Positions 15,795-25,252 are shown, counted from the first letter of the stretch. The stretch is 64,000 nt of DNA from Pseudomonas syringae (GCF_001698815.1 NZ_LGSI01000056.1:1-64000), one strand, 5' to 3'. The notes: generated from the letters alone by a model not told the origin. Made by a program: numbers and translations.

Positions 15795-16535
15795 ATGCGC
15801 GTGATTCAGATTTTCGCCGCCGCAGTCATTGCGCTGGCCAGTACCTTCAGCCTGTTCGCTCAGGCTGATGCGCCCGCCGAACAAGCCATTCGCAAGACGC
15901 TGGATTCACTCAAGCTGGAATTGCCAGTCGAAAGCATTGCGGCCAGCCCGCTGAACGGCCTTTACGAAGTCAAGCTCAAGGGCGGCCGCGTGCTGTATGC
16001 CAGTGGCGACGGGCAGTTCGTCATGCAGGGTTACCTGTTCCAGATCCAGGACGGCAAACCGGTCAACCTGACTGAGAAAACCGAGCGTCTGGCAATTTCC
16101 AAAACCATTAATGGCATCCCGACCGCTGAAATGGTGATCTACCCGGCCATTGGCGAAACCAAATCACACATCACCGTATTTACTGACACCACGTGCCCGT
16201 ATTGCCACAAGCTGCACGCCGAAGTGCCGCAGCTGAACAAGATGGGTATCGAAGTCCGCTATGTTGCTTTCCCGCGTCAGGGCCTGGGTTCGCCCGGCGA
16301 TGAGCAACTGCAGGCAGTCTGGTGCTCCAAGGATCGCAAGGGCGCCATGGACCGCATGGTCGATGGCAAGAACATCCAGGCGCCTAAATGCGCCAACCCT
16401 GTGACCAAGCAATTCGAAATGGGCCAGTCGATCGGTGTCAACGGCACACCGGCCATCGTCCTGGCTGACGGTCAACTGATCCCGGGCTACCAGCCTGCGG
16501 CGCAAGTGGCCAAACTGGCGCTCGGCGCAGAATAA
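15795..16535 (+). CDS. dsbC: Thiol:disulfide interchange protein DsbC
   Basis: The protein has about 246 residues. A signal peptide (residues 1-23, ending LFAQA) is followed by an N-terminal dimerisation domain and a thioredoxin fold with the CPYC active site in FTDTTCPYCHKLH and the cis-Pro loop GVNGTPAIV. A second disulfide is likely between the cysteines in VWCSKD and PKCANP. It isomerises wrong disulfides in the periplasm and is kept reduced by DsbD. The start at 15795 has CGAGGAG in front and yields the signal peptide; an upstream Met at 15663 would bury it. Confidence 0.96.
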   Translation: MRVIQIFAAAVIALASTFSLFAQADAPAEQAIRKTLDSLKLELPVESIAASPLNGLYEVKLKGGRVLYASGDGQFVMQGYLFQIQDGKPVNLTEKTERLAISKTINGIPTAEMVIYPAIGETKSHITVFTDTTCPYCHKLHAEVPQLNKMGIEVRYVAFPRQGLGSPGDEQLQAVWCSKDRKGAMDRMVDGKNIQAPKCANPVTKQFEMGQSIGVNGTPAIVLADGQLIPGYQPAAQVAKLALGAE

Positions 16536-16567
16536 TCCAGCGTCATCAAGGTTTCCTTGAAGACCGT

Positions 16568-16593
16568 GGGACGACAGCTGTCAGCGTCGTCCC
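16568..16593 (+). terminator. Hairpin between dsbC and hom
   Basis: GGGACGAC (16568-16575) pairs with GTCGTCCC (16586-16593). It follows dsbC by 32 bases. It lacks a T-run, so termination is possible but not certain. Confidence 0.5.
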
Positions 16594-16673
16594 GTTAAAT
16601 TGAGAGCCGCATGGTGACGTGCGGCTGTTTTCCACGGCCAGCCTCGAGTTGGCCGTTTTACGGGGAGTTCATA

Positions 16674-17978
16674 GTGAAACCGGTCAAAGTAGGCATCTGT
16701 GGGCTAGGTACTGTCGGTGGCGGTACCTTCAACGTACTTCAGCGTAACGCCGAGGAGATTGCCCGCCGCGCCGGGCGTGGAATCGAGGTGGCACAAATTG
16801 CCATGCGTACGCCGAACCCCAACTGCCAGATTACCGGTACCCCGACCACCAGCGATGTATTCGCGGTGGCAACCAACCCTGAAATCGATATCGTCATCGA
16901 GCTGATCGGCGGCTATACCATAGCCCGTGACCTGGTCCTCAAAGCCATTGAAAATGGCAAGCACGTCGTCACTGCCAACAAGGCGCTGATTGCCGTGCAC
17001 GGTAACGAAATTTTCGCCAAGGCGCGCGAGAAGGGCGTCATCGTCGCGTTCGAAGCGGCAGTGGCGGGCGGTATTCCGGTAATCAAGGCAATCCGTGAAG
17101 GGCTGTCGGCAAACCGTATCAATTGGGTGGCCGGGATCATCAACGGCACGGGCAACTTCATCCTCACTGAAATGCGTGAAAAAGGTCGTACGTTCCCGGA
17201 CGTCCTGGCCGAAGCTCAGGCGCTGGGTTATGCCGAAGCCGATCCGACCTTCGACGTCGAAGGCATCGATGCCGCGCACAAGCTGACCATTCTGGCTTCC
17301 ATTGCGTTCGGTATCCCGCTGCAGTTCGACAAGGCCTACACCGAAGGCATCACCAAGCTGACCACTGCTGACGTGAATTACGCCGAAGCGCTGGGCTATC
17401 GCATCAAGCACCTGGGCGTTGCGCGCAGCACTGCCGCTGGCATCGAGTTGCGTGTTCACCCGACGCTGATCCCGGCCGATCGATTGATCGCCAACGTCAA
17501 TGGCGTGATGAACGCGGTGATGGTCAATGGCGACGCTGCGGGTTCTACCCTGTTCTACGGCGCCGGTGCCGGCATGGAGCCTACGGCTTCGTCGGTGATC
17601 GCTGACCTGGTGGACGTCGTGCGCGCCATGACTTCCGACCCTGAGAATCGCGTACCGCACCTGGCCTTCCAGCCGGACTCGCTTTCCGCGCATCCGATCC
17701 TGCCGATCGAAGCCTGCGAAAGCGCGTACTACCTGCGAATCCAGGCCAAGGATCATCCGGGCGTGCTGGCGCAAGTGGCGAGCATTCTGTCGGAGCGCGG
17801 CATCAACATCGAATCCATCATGCAGAAGGAAGTCGAAGAACATGACGGCCTGGTGCCGATGATTCTGTTGACCCATCGCGTGATTGAGCAGCGCATGAAT
17901 GACGCCATCCAGGCATTGGAAGCGTTGCAGGATGTGGTTGGTCCGGTAGTCCGGATCCGGGTCGAACATCTTAATTAA
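16674..17978 (+). CDS. hom: Homoserine dehydrogenase
   Basis: The 434-residue protein starts at GTG. It has the NAD(P)-binding strand VGICGLGTVGGGTF, the catalytic segment AAVAGGIPVIKAIREGL, NRINWVAGIINGTGNFIL and a C-terminal ACT domain (about 355-434, LRIQAKDHPGVLAQV). It reduces aspartate semialdehyde to homoserine, the branch to threonine and methionine, and the ACT domain gives threonine feedback control. GGGGAG lies 8 bases before the GTG. The frame stays open to 16611, but the conserved sequence begins at the GTG. thrC follows after a repeat-rich gap. Confidence 0.97.
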   Translation: MKPVKVGICGLGTVGGGTFNVLQRNAEEIARRAGRGIEVAQIAMRTPNPNCQITGTPTTSDVFAVATNPEIDIVIELIGGYTIARDLVLKAIENGKHVVTANKALIAVHGNEIFAKAREKGVIVAFEAAVAGGIPVIKAIREGLSANRINWVAGIINGTGNFILTEMREKGRTFPDVLAEAQALGYAEADPTFDVEGIDAAHKLTILASIAFGIPLQFDKAYTEGITKLTTADVNYAEALGYRIKHLGVARSTAAGIELRVHPTLIPADRLIANVNGVMNAVMVNGDAAGSTLFYGAGAGMEPTASSVIADLVDVVRAMTSDPENRVPHLAFQPDSLSAHPILPIEACESAYYLRIQAKDHPGVLAQVASILSERGINIESIMQKEVEEHDGLVPMILLTHRVIEQRMNDAIQALEALQDVVGPVVRIRVEHLN

Positions 17979-17984
17979 CAGTCA

Positions 17985-18066
17985 GCGACAAGCTTCACGC
18001 GACAAGCTGCAAGCCTGAGCCGATTGGTTTTACTTGCAGCTTGAGCCTTGAGGCTTGCAGCTCAAA
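17985..18066. repeat. Inverted repeats between hom and thrC
   Basis: Three copies of a CAAGCTGCAAGC/GCTTGCAGCTTG motif occur in direct and inverted form (near 18003-18014, 18033-18044 and 18053-18063). They form a REP-like structure different in sequence from the GGAGCGAGCTTGC class. The cluster could act as a stem-loop separating hom and thrC transcripts. Confidence 0.65.
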
Positions 18067-18082
18067 CCGAAGGTTTGATTTT

Positions 18083-19492
18083 ATGCGTTACATCAGTACC
18101 CGCGGCCAAGCGCCAGCTCTGAATTTCGAAGACGTGCTGCTCACTGGCCTGGCCAGCGATGGCGGCCTGTATGTGCCGGAAAACCTGCCGCGTTTCACTC
18201 AGGAAGAAATCGCTTCCTGGGCCGGGCTGCCTTATCACGAACTGGCTTTCCGTGTGATGCGCCCATTCGTGACCGGCAGCATCCCGGATGCGGATTTCAA
18301 GAAGATCCTCGAAGAAACCTACGGCGTGTTTGCCCACAGTTCGGTGGCGCCGCTGCGTCAGTTGAACGGCAACGAATGGGTACTGGAGCTGTTTCACGGC
18401 CCGACCCTGGCGTTCAAGGACTTCGCTCTGCAACTGCTGGGTCGTCTGCTCGACTACGTGTTGGCCAAGCGTGGCGAGCGCGTCGTGATTCTGGGCGCAA
18501 CCTCTGGCGATACCGGTTCGGCGGCAATTGAAGGCTGTCGTCGCTGCGACAACGTCGATATCTTTATCCTGCACCCCAACAACCGGGTTTCGGACGTGCA
18601 GCGTCGGCAGATGACCACCATCTTCGGCGACAACATCCACAACATCGCCGTCGAAGGCAACTTCGACGACTGCCAGGAAATGGTCAAGAATAGCTTCGCT
18701 GATCAGGCTTTCCTCAAGGGCACGCGTCTGGTCGCGGTCAACTCGATCAACTGGGCGCGGATCATGGCCCAGATCGTTTACTACTTCCACGCGGCCCTGC
18801 AGCTGGGGGGCCCGGCGCGTTCGGTGTCGTTCTCGGTGCCGACCGGCAACTTCGGTGACATCTTCGCCGGTTACCTGGCCCGCAACATGGGGCTGCCGAT
18901 CAATCAGCTGATCGTCGCCACCAACCGCAACGACATCCTGCACCGCTTCATGAGCGGCAATCAGTACGTCAAGGAAACCCTGCACGCCACGTTGTCGCCT
19001 TCGATGGACATCATGGTCTCGTCGAACTTCGAGCGTCTGCTGTTCGACATGCACGGTCGCAACGGCGCGGCCATTGCCGGCCTGATGGATACGTTCAAGC
19101 AAGGTGGCGGTTTCAGCGTCGAAGACGAGCGCTGGACCGAAACCCGCAAGCTGTTCGACTCCCTGGCCGTCAGTGACGAGCAGACCTGCGAAACCATCGC
19201 CGAGGTGTTTGCGCAAACGGGTGAGGTGCTGGATCCGCACACCGCCATTGGCGTCAAGGCGGCACGCGCCTGTCGTCGCAGCCTGGATACCCCGATGGTG
19301 ATCCTCGGCACGGCCCATCCGGTCAAGTTTCCTGAGGCAGTGGAGAAGGCGGGCGTAGGAAAAGCGCTTGAGCTACCTGCACATTTGTCTGATTTATTCG
19401 AGCGTGACGAACGCTGCACCGTTCTGCCGAATGACCTCAAAGCCATACAGGCCTTCGTCAGCCAGCATGGCAATCGCGGCAAACCGTTGTAA
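18083..19492 (+). CDS. thrC: Threonine synthase
   Basis: The 469-residue protein begins MRYISTRGQAPALNFEDVL, the standard opening of the type II enzyme. The PLP lysine is in LAFKDFALQLLG. The phosphate-binding glycines are in GATSGDTGSAAIEG, and SVPTGNFGDIFAGYLA is also typical. It converts O-phosphohomoserine to threonine. The ATG at 18083 follows AAGGTTTGATTTT. The gene is preceded by inverted repeats and ends before a good terminator. With hom it forms a threonine branch pair. Confidence 0.97.
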   Translation: MRYISTRGQAPALNFEDVLLTGLASDGGLYVPENLPRFTQEEIASWAGLPYHELAFRVMRPFVTGSIPDADFKKILEETYGVFAHSSVAPLRQLNGNEWVLELFHGPTLAFKDFALQLLGRLLDYVLAKRGERVVILGATSGDTGSAAIEGCRRCDNVDIFILHPNNRVSDVQRRQMTTIFGDNIHNIAVEGNFDDCQEMVKNSFADQAFLKGTRLVAVNSINWARIMAQIVYYFHAALQLGGPARSVSFSVPTGNFGDIFAGYLARNMGLPINQLIVATNRNDILHRFMSGNQYVKETLHATLSPSMDIMVSSNFERLLFDMHGRNGAAIAGLMDTFKQGGGFSVEDERWTETRKLFDSLAVSDEQTCETIAEVFAQTGEVLDPHTAIGVKAARACRRSLDTPMVILGTAHPVKFPEAVEKAGVGKALELPAHLSDLFERDERCTVLPNDLKAIQAFVSQHGNRGKPL

Positions 19493-19515
19493 CGGTATCG
19501 TTGTGTAACAACTTT

Positions 19516-19540
19516 AGGCCCGCCACCCGGCGGGCCTTCT
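19516..19540 (+). terminator. Intrinsic terminator after thrC
   Basis: GGCCCGCC-ACCC-GGCGGGCC followed by TTCTCATTT, beginning 25 bases after the thrC stop. Confidence 0.9.
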
Positions 19541-19595
19541 CATTTCCGCATGCCAAACTTTGGGTGTTTAGAATCTTGCGGATGAGTCAGTTTTA

Positions 19596-22500
19596 GTGAA
19601 AGAAGCAAACATTGCGCGTGCTTTAAAGGCACCCGGCCATGCAGCGAACAGGCGCGTATTGCACGCGGTGCTCTTGTCGATATTGCTGCTGCTCAGTCAA
19701 TGGGCCTTCGCCGCCCAAAGCCTGCCGTTCAATCTTGTGGCTCCTTTCGTGGTGCTTGAGCCCTTGGCGCTCAGTATTCCGGATCGCCAATGGCTGCAGC
19801 AGCGCAAGAAATTGCGCGTCGGTATTTCCATTGCTGACTATGAACCCATCGACATCACCAGCGACCACAACCGCTACCAGGGAATCAGTGCCGATTACCT
19901 GAGCCTGATTGGCAGCAAGCTGGGTACGACGATTGAGGTTGTGGGTTTTGCCAAAAGGCACGAGGCCGTTGTTGCATTGCGCAACGGGACGATTGATATC
20001 CTGACCAGCGCCAACGGCTACGAGCGTGGACTAAGCGGGTTGGCCTATTCAAGCGACTATATGCCGGACCGCTCGTTCGTCATCGGTCGCGGCTCCGACA
20101 CGGCGCTGCCTGCCAAGCTGGCCGGAAAAAAGATCGTATTGCTGGACGGCTATGCCGATGACCATGTCGTGCATACGACGTATCCCGACAGCGAGATCAT
20201 TCTTGCTCCGAACCTGTTCAGTGCCCTGGAAGCTTTGAGTCACGGTGAAGCTGATGCCTTCATTGGCAACGAAGTGATCGCGCGTTCCTATATCGCCTTG
20301 CATCCGTATCTGGATTTCCAGATCAAGTTCGAGAGCGCGCTGCCGCCGATGGGGTTCGCGTTTGCGGTTCGCGACGACCAGAAACAGCTGTTATCGCTGA
20401 TCAATGAAGCGCTGGTCAGTCTCGGTGCGGCGCTTAACCGTGAAATTCTCGGTCGTTGGACGCTGGGCCTGGGGTCTGATGTGAACGGCCAGCGTATAAC
20501 GCTGAGCAATGCCGAAAGAAAATGGATCGTCAAACATCCCAATGTCACGGTGGCCACCAGTCAGCATCCGCCCTATATCTACAAAGACACGAACGGCCAG
20601 TGGGTCGGCTTGAATATCGATATCCTGGCGAGAATTTCGCGTCTGACCGGCCTGCAATTCGTGCATACGGAAGTCGCTTCAACCCGGGCGACCTTGAACC
20701 TGCTGCAAAGCGCTCACGCCGACATGAACACCACCCTGGCGGAGAATAACGAACGCAGGAAAATCCTCGATTTCACCTATGCCTTTGGTGGCAACAGTTG
20801 GGTGTTCGTGGTGCGGGCAGACAGCGAGTCGCCTGTTTCCCTGAAGGATCTGACGGGGCGCACGCTAGCATTGCCCGCCCGGCATGCGCTGGAAGAAGTC
20901 ATCCGGCGCGAGTATCCCGACGTCAGGTTGCGCCAGGTGGCGAATTACGAAGAGGCGCGTCAGCAGGTCGCCAAAGGTCAGGCCGATGCCACTCTGCAGA
21001 ATGAAGCGGGCGCTCACCTGAATCTGCCTGACACGCTCAAGGTCGGGCGCAGCGTCGATGGCCGATGGTCGCCGGACCGATTTTCTGTAATCAAGGCCCA
21101 GCCCGAGTTGCTGAGTATTCTGAACAAGGCCCTTGAGGAGTTTCCGGTACCTGAAATGCGCGCCATCCGCATGAAATGGCTCGGTGCGGTGGTCCCGCAG
21201 CCTTCCATCTGGAATCGGATTCCGGCCTGGGTTTACTGGGTCCTGGTTCTGGCGTTGCTCATCGGCATGGTTTCGCTGATCTGGAGCAGCCGCCTGAAGG
21301 TTCAGATTCGCCAGCGCCAGAAAGCCGAAGAAGCGCTCAACGATCAGCTCGCGTTCAAGCATGCGCTGCTCAACGGTATACCCAACCCGATTTATGTTCG
21401 TGATCTCATGGGGCGCCTGGTTTCCTGCAACAGCAGCTACGAAGAAAGTTTCGGGGTCAGTTTCGAGCAGATGAACGGGCGGCGCTTGATTGACGTCGAC
21501 GTGATTCCCCATGAAAGCGCGCAGCAACTGCATGCTGATTACCTGACGTTGCTGGAAACACGCAAACCGGTGTTTGTAGACCGCAGCATGCAGCTGTTCG
21601 ACAAACGGATTGATGCCCGGCAATGGACCGTGCCGTTTTTCCGTGCCGACGGTCAGCTGCAAGGTCTGCTGGGTGGGTGGATCGATATTTCCGACCGTAA
21701 ACTGCTGGAATCCCGGTTACAGGAAGCCCGGCAGCAGGCGGATCGGGCCAGCGAGGCCAAGAGCGCGTTTCTGGCCAGCATGAGTCACGAAATTCGCACG
21801 CCGATGGGGGCGATCATCGGCTTGCTGGAGCTGGAGCGGGAAAAAGCGCTGCGCCTTGGCCAGGTGCCATCCCAAGGCCTGGAAACGGCCTTTCGGTCGG
21901 CAACGGAGCTGGTCGAACTGATCGGCGAAAGCCTCGATCTGGCAAAAATCGAAGCGGGTGGTCTGCAGTTGAACCTGGCTCTGGTGCCTTTGCAGCCATT
22001 CATGGCAGGCATCGTTCAGCTGTTCGAGGCCCAGGCCGCCGAAAAAGGCCTGGACCTGTCTCTGGATTTCGCCGAAGGAGCCCAGGGTTTTTATCAGCTG
22101 GACCCGCTGCGTTTGCGTCAGGTTCTGCATAATCTGCTGGCGAACGCCTTGAAATTTACCGACCGGGGCTCCGTGGTTCTGGGCATCGACGCCACGTCCC
22201 ATGACGCTGAGTCGGTGCAATTGCACATCAGCGTTCGTGACTCCGGTGTTGGAATCAGCCCCGAGCAGCAAAGGGAGTTGTTCCAGCCATTCGTCCAGGG
22301 TAGCGAAGAGATCGCCGGGACTTATGGCGGAACAGGGTTGGGGCTGAGTATCTGTAAACAACTGGTCGAGTTGATGGGCGGAAAGATCAGCCTATCCAGC
22401 GAGGTGGGACAAGGCGGCACTGAAATTATCGTTGACGTCCCGATCAAGCGTGGCCCTGAAGTGCCCGCGACTTTGATCTCAACGCCGATTCAGACGCCGG

Positions 22501-23225
22501 CGGTACGCCGCCTGCGTCTGTTGGTCGTCGATGATCTTTCCGCGAATCGTCTGGTATTGACTCAACAACTGGAATTTCTCGGCCATCAGGTCGTGGCGGT
22601 TGAAGGGGGAGGGCCAGCTCTGGAACTGTGGCGTGAGGAGGCGTTTGATCTGCTGCTCACCGATTGCAATATGCCCGGAATGACCGGTTATCAGCTAGCC
22701 GAGACAATTCGGCTGTTGGAAAGCCAGGAGCAACGACAACGTTGCCCGATCATCGGCTGTACCGCCAACGCTTTGGTGGGAGAGGAACAACGTTGCATGG
22801 CTGCAGGTATGGATTCGGTCATCGTGAAACCTGTTTCGCTTGAGCGTCTGGCTCAGCTCCTCGCAGCCCATGCGCCGCCACTGAGCTTCGATATGGACGC
22901 GCTAAGACGTTTGACCCAGGCCAACCATGAGCAAATGCAGCGCATGCTTGCCGAACTCTGGAGAAACCTGGATCAAGAACAGGGTTTTATTCAGCAGGCT
23001 GTCGAACGGCACGACTGGAAGGCCTTGAGCGCCATCACGCACCGTTTGAAGGGCGCGGCCTGTCTGGTTGATGCTGTCGAGCTGGCCAGGGCCTGCGCTG
23101 GCGTTGACGAACATGCGCGCAATGAGTCGGAAGCCGCCCTGGATGAACACTGGCCAATCCTGCAACGGTCCATGGTTCGCTTGCGAGCCGACATCATTTT
23201 GCAGCTGGATCAGCCCCCGTTTTAG
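19596..23225 (+). CDS. BvgS/RocS-like hybrid sensor kinase (two SBP domains, PAS, HK, REC, Hpt)
   Basis: The 1209-residue protein starts at GTG. In order it has a signal-anchor helix (about 20-40), two periplasmic solute-binding type 3 domains (about 65-290 and 310-530), a membrane helix (about 543-565), a PAS domain (about 585-705), HisKA with phospho-His731 in MSHEIRTPMG, a HATPase domain (GGTGLGLSIC), REC with Asp1023 in LLLTDCNMPGMTGY, and Hpt with His1149 in ITHRLKGAA. This is the unorthodox BvgS/EvgS/RocS phosphorelay. It is followed by a REC-EAL gene and a convergent LuxR-type regulator, the rocS1-rocR-rocA1 arrangement of P. aeruginosa. The ligand is unknown. Confidence 0.93.
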   Translation: MKEANIARALKAPGHAANRRVLHAVLLSILLLLSQWAFAAQSLPFNLVAPFVVLEPLALSIPDRQWLQQRKKLRVGISIADYEPIDITSDHNRYQGISADYLSLIGSKLGTTIEVVGFAKRHEAVVALRNGTIDILTSANGYERGLSGLAYSSDYMPDRSFVIGRGSDTALPAKLAGKKIVLLDGYADDHVVHTTYPDSEIILAPNLFSALEALSHGEADAFIGNEVIARSYIALHPYLDFQIKFESALPPMGFAFAVRDDQKQLLSLINEALVSLGAALNREILGRWTLGLGSDVNGQRITLSNAERKWIVKHPNVTVATSQHPPYIYKDTNGQWVGLNIDILARISRLTGLQFVHTEVASTRATLNLLQSAHADMNTTLAENNERRKILDFTYAFGGNSWVFVVRADSESPVSLKDLTGRTLALPARHALEEVIRREYPDVRLRQVANYEEARQQVAKGQADATLQNEAGAHLNLPDTLKVGRSVDGRWSPDRFSVIKAQPELLSILNKALEEFPVPEMRAIRMKWLGAVVPQPSIWNRIPAWVYWVLVLALLIGMVSLIWSSRLKVQIRQRQKAEEALNDQLAFKHALLNGIPNPIYVRDLMGRLVSCNSSYEESFGVSFEQMNGRRLIDVDVIPHESAQQLHADYLTLLETRKPVFVDRSMQLFDKRIDARQWTVPFFRADGQLQGLLGGWIDISDRKLLESRLQEARQQADRASEAKSAFLASMSHEIRTPMGAIIGLLELEREKALRLGQVPSQGLETAFRSATELVELIGESLDLAKIEAGGLQLNLALVPLQPFMAGIVQLFEAQAAEKGLDLSLDFAEGAQGFYQLDPLRLRQVLHNLLANALKFTDRGSVVLGIDATSHDAESVQLHISVRDSGVGISPEQQRELFQPFVQGSEEIAGTYGGTGLGLSICKQLVELMGGKISLSSEVGQGGTEIIVDVPIKRGPEVPATLISTPIQTPAVRRLRLLVVDDLSANRLVLTQQLEFLGHQVVAVEGGGPALELWREEAFDLLLTDCNMPGMTGYQLAETIRLLESQEQRQRCPIIGCTANALVGEEQRCMAAGMDSVIVKPVSLERLAQLLAAHAPPLSFDMDALRRLTQANHEQMQRMLAELWRNLDQEQGFIQQAVERHDWKALSAITHRLKGAACLVDAVELARACAGVDEHARNESEAALDEHWPILQRSMVRLRADIILQLDQPPF

Positions 23226-23307
23226 GACATGTCCTATAGGGCACAGAGAAGTGACTGGTTAAAGTACAGGGCATTCGGCCAGGCGGCCTGGAGTCAGGAA
23301 ACCGATC

Positions 23308-24585
23308 GTGCGTTCACTTACCGTATTGATACTAGAAGACAACCCTTTCCAGCTGATGGCGTTGCATCAAATGCTCAACGCCAATCAGATTTTCGATGTG
23401 CTGACCGCCCCCAGCGTTGCTCAGGCGCGGCAGTCGTTGAACAAACGCGGCGGGGTAGACATCGCAATCTGCGATCTGATGATGGAAGGGCCTGATGGTC
23501 TGGAACTGATTCGTCATCTGGCGCTGAGCGGTCAGGCGCGCGCCGTGATCATCCTCAGCAGCACCGAGCCCAGCGTTCAGGAAAGCGTTGCGCAGCTGGC
23601 TCGGCAGCAGGGCATCGCAGTGTTGGGCTGTCTGCAAAAACCGGCGTCGACAGTCGCCATCGGCGAGCTGCTGGAGGCCTACGATGCGCTGCCGGATGCT
23701 TGCGATGAGCCCTTGCCGACGCCACGTTCCGCCCTGACCTTCCAGGAGTTGTACCCGGCGGCACAGCACGGGGCAATTGATTTGTCGGTGTTGTCCGAGC
23801 AATGGGTCGCCTGTTATCAACCCAAGGTCAGCTTGTCTGGCGAAGTACTCGGCGTGGAAGCCTTGGTGCGCTGGCAGCATCCGGAGTACGGATTATTGAC
23901 CCCCGACCGCTTCATGCCCGCCCTGGAAGGCGCGGGGTTGATGGTGCCGTTGACCTGGCGGGTGCTTGGTCTGGCGCTGAAGCTGTCTGCCGATATGTTG
24001 TGCGAGCAGGGCGAGGCGTTGCCGGTGGCGGTCAATATCACGCCGCAAATGCTTGAACTGCCCGATTTTGCTGAACAGGTACTCGCCCGGCTGGTGCACT
24101 TCGGATTACCCGCGCAGATCCTTACCCTGGAGATCGTCGAGCAGGCCGCTCCCGAACCTTCGACCTGGCAAGTGGAAGGCCTGCTGCGCTTGCGTATGCA
24201 TGGCTGCAAGCTGTCCATCGATGATTTTGGTACCGGCGCGTCGAACCTTGAGCGGCTGCTGCAACTGCCTTTCACCGAGCTCAAGGTGCCTGCTGAATTT
24301 GTGCGCGACATGGCAGACGACTCGCGCAAGAGTGCCGTGGTTGCTGGTGCAATGCTCATCGCACGGAGGATGTCACTGGACGTGGTGTTTGAGGGGGTCG
24401 AGTCAATGGATGACTTCTATTCGGTGATGGCGCTGGGCGGCGCATCCCTGCAAGGGTATTTCATCTCCCGGCCGTTGTTAGTGCGTGATGTGCTGCCGTG
24501 GATTACAGAGCGCACGGGCCTGGAAGCCAGCCAGCTCGGGCCGCAAAGCGGGCTCAGCCGAGGCCATTCTCCTGCAGGTAAATGA
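23308..24585 (+). CDS. REC-EAL response regulator, c-di-GMP phosphodiesterase (RocR-like)
   Basis: The 425-residue protein starts at GTG. An N-terminal receiver has its phospho-Asp in AICDLMMEGPDG. A C-terminal EAL domain (about 160-405) retains EALVRW, the asparagine in VNITPQM, LEIVEQ, SIDDFGTGAS, the lysine in ELKVPAEF, FEGVES and LQGYF, so the metal and c-di-GMP contacts seem complete and activity is expected. The usual KID following the lysine is KVP here. It lies 82 bases after the hybrid sensor and overlaps the convergent regulator by 32 bases. It most resembles RocR, which antagonises RocA1 output in P. aeruginosa. Confidence 0.92.
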   Translation: MRSLTVLILEDNPFQLMALHQMLNANQIFDVLTAPSVAQARQSLNKRGGVDIAICDLMMEGPDGLELIRHLALSGQARAVIILSSTEPSVQESVAQLARQQGIAVLGCLQKPASTVAIGELLEAYDALPDACDEPLPTPRSALTFQELYPAAQHGAIDLSVLSEQWVACYQPKVSLSGEVLGVEALVRWQHPEYGLLTPDRFMPALEGAGLMVPLTWRVLGLALKLSADMLCEQGEALPVAVNITPQMLELPDFAEQVLARLVHFGLPAQILTLEIVEQAAPEPSTWQVEGLLRLRMHGCKLSIDDFGTGASNLERLLQLPFTELKVPAEFVRDMADDSRKSAVVAGAMLIARRMSLDVVFEGVESMDDFYSVMALGGASLQGYFISRPLLVRDVLPWITERTGLEASQLGPQSGLSRGHSPAGK

Positions 24586-25252
24586 ACAGCGCGGCCTCGT
24601 TTGCCAACCCCAGTTTGCGCATCGCGTTGATTTTTTGCGCACTTACGGTTTGCTTGCTGCGATTCAGTTGCATGGCGATTCCTCCGATTGTCATTCCCGC
24701 TGCGAGCAGCCTTATGACTTCCAGCTCACGCGGTGACAGCGGTCTTACGGTCCCGTTCAGGTCATGGTCGGCGGCATCCAGCATGATCTGGCGCACGGAG
24801 TCGGCGATATACAGATGTTTGCGACGCACGTTGGCGATGGCTGCAGGAAGTTCGCCAGCGACACTGGCTTTGCTTAACAGCCCCTGGACTTTCAAATCGA
24901 GAATCGCTCGAAACAACGCGGCGTTGTTGAGCATGGTGACCACGACGATGGGCAGCGTCGGAAAGTCCCGGCGGATTTTCTGCAACAGCCGCAAGCCGTC
25001 GTTGTGGTGTTCGTCGGGCATCATGAAGTCCGTCACCAGCACATCAGCTTCAACCCGCCGAAGGATCTCCAGCAGCTCATCCGGATTGCTGGCCTGGGCG
25101 ATGACTTTCGCGCAATTGTTCTGCTCCAGCACCACCCGCAAACCGATGAGAAATATGGGATGGTCGTCGGCCAGGATGATGCGCAAGGATTTCTCGGCGT
25201 AAGCGCTCACAATGTTCATTCCAATTGATTGCATATCGGGGCGCATCCCCAT
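24554..25252 (-). CDS. LuxR-type response regulator (RocA1/EvgA-like)
   Basis: Up to 232 residues. The receiver domain has ADDHP as the acidic pocket, phospho-Asp in VLVTDFMMPDE and the conserved Lys in GLLSKAS. A C-terminal LuxR/FixJ helix-turn-helix (about 165-225) includes LSPRELEVIRLLAAGMTIGGIA and SKQTVSAQKINAMRKLG. It is probably the DNA-binding partner of the hybrid sensor. Three Met codons (25252, 25234, 25219) are possible starts and none has a clear ribosome site. The 25219 start best fits the family length. The 3' end overlaps that of the EAL gene by 32 bases. Confidence 0.9.
   Translation of the reverse strand: MGMRPDMQSIGMNIVSAYAEKSLRIILADDHPIFLIGLRVVLEQNNCAKVIAQASNPDELLEILRRVEADVLVTDFMMPDEHHNDGLRLLQKIRRDFPTLPIVVVTMLNNAALFRAILDLKVQGLLSKASVAGELPAAIANVRRKHLYIADSVRQIMLDAADHDLNGTVRPLSPRELEVIRLLAAGMTIGGIAMQLNRSKQTVSAQKINAMRKLGLANEAALFIYLQENGLG

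Noticed and set aside
16674..19492. A threonine attenuator leader upstream of hom or thrC
   Set aside because: No short open frame rich in Thr and Ile codons and no attenuator-type mutually exclusive hairpins were seen.
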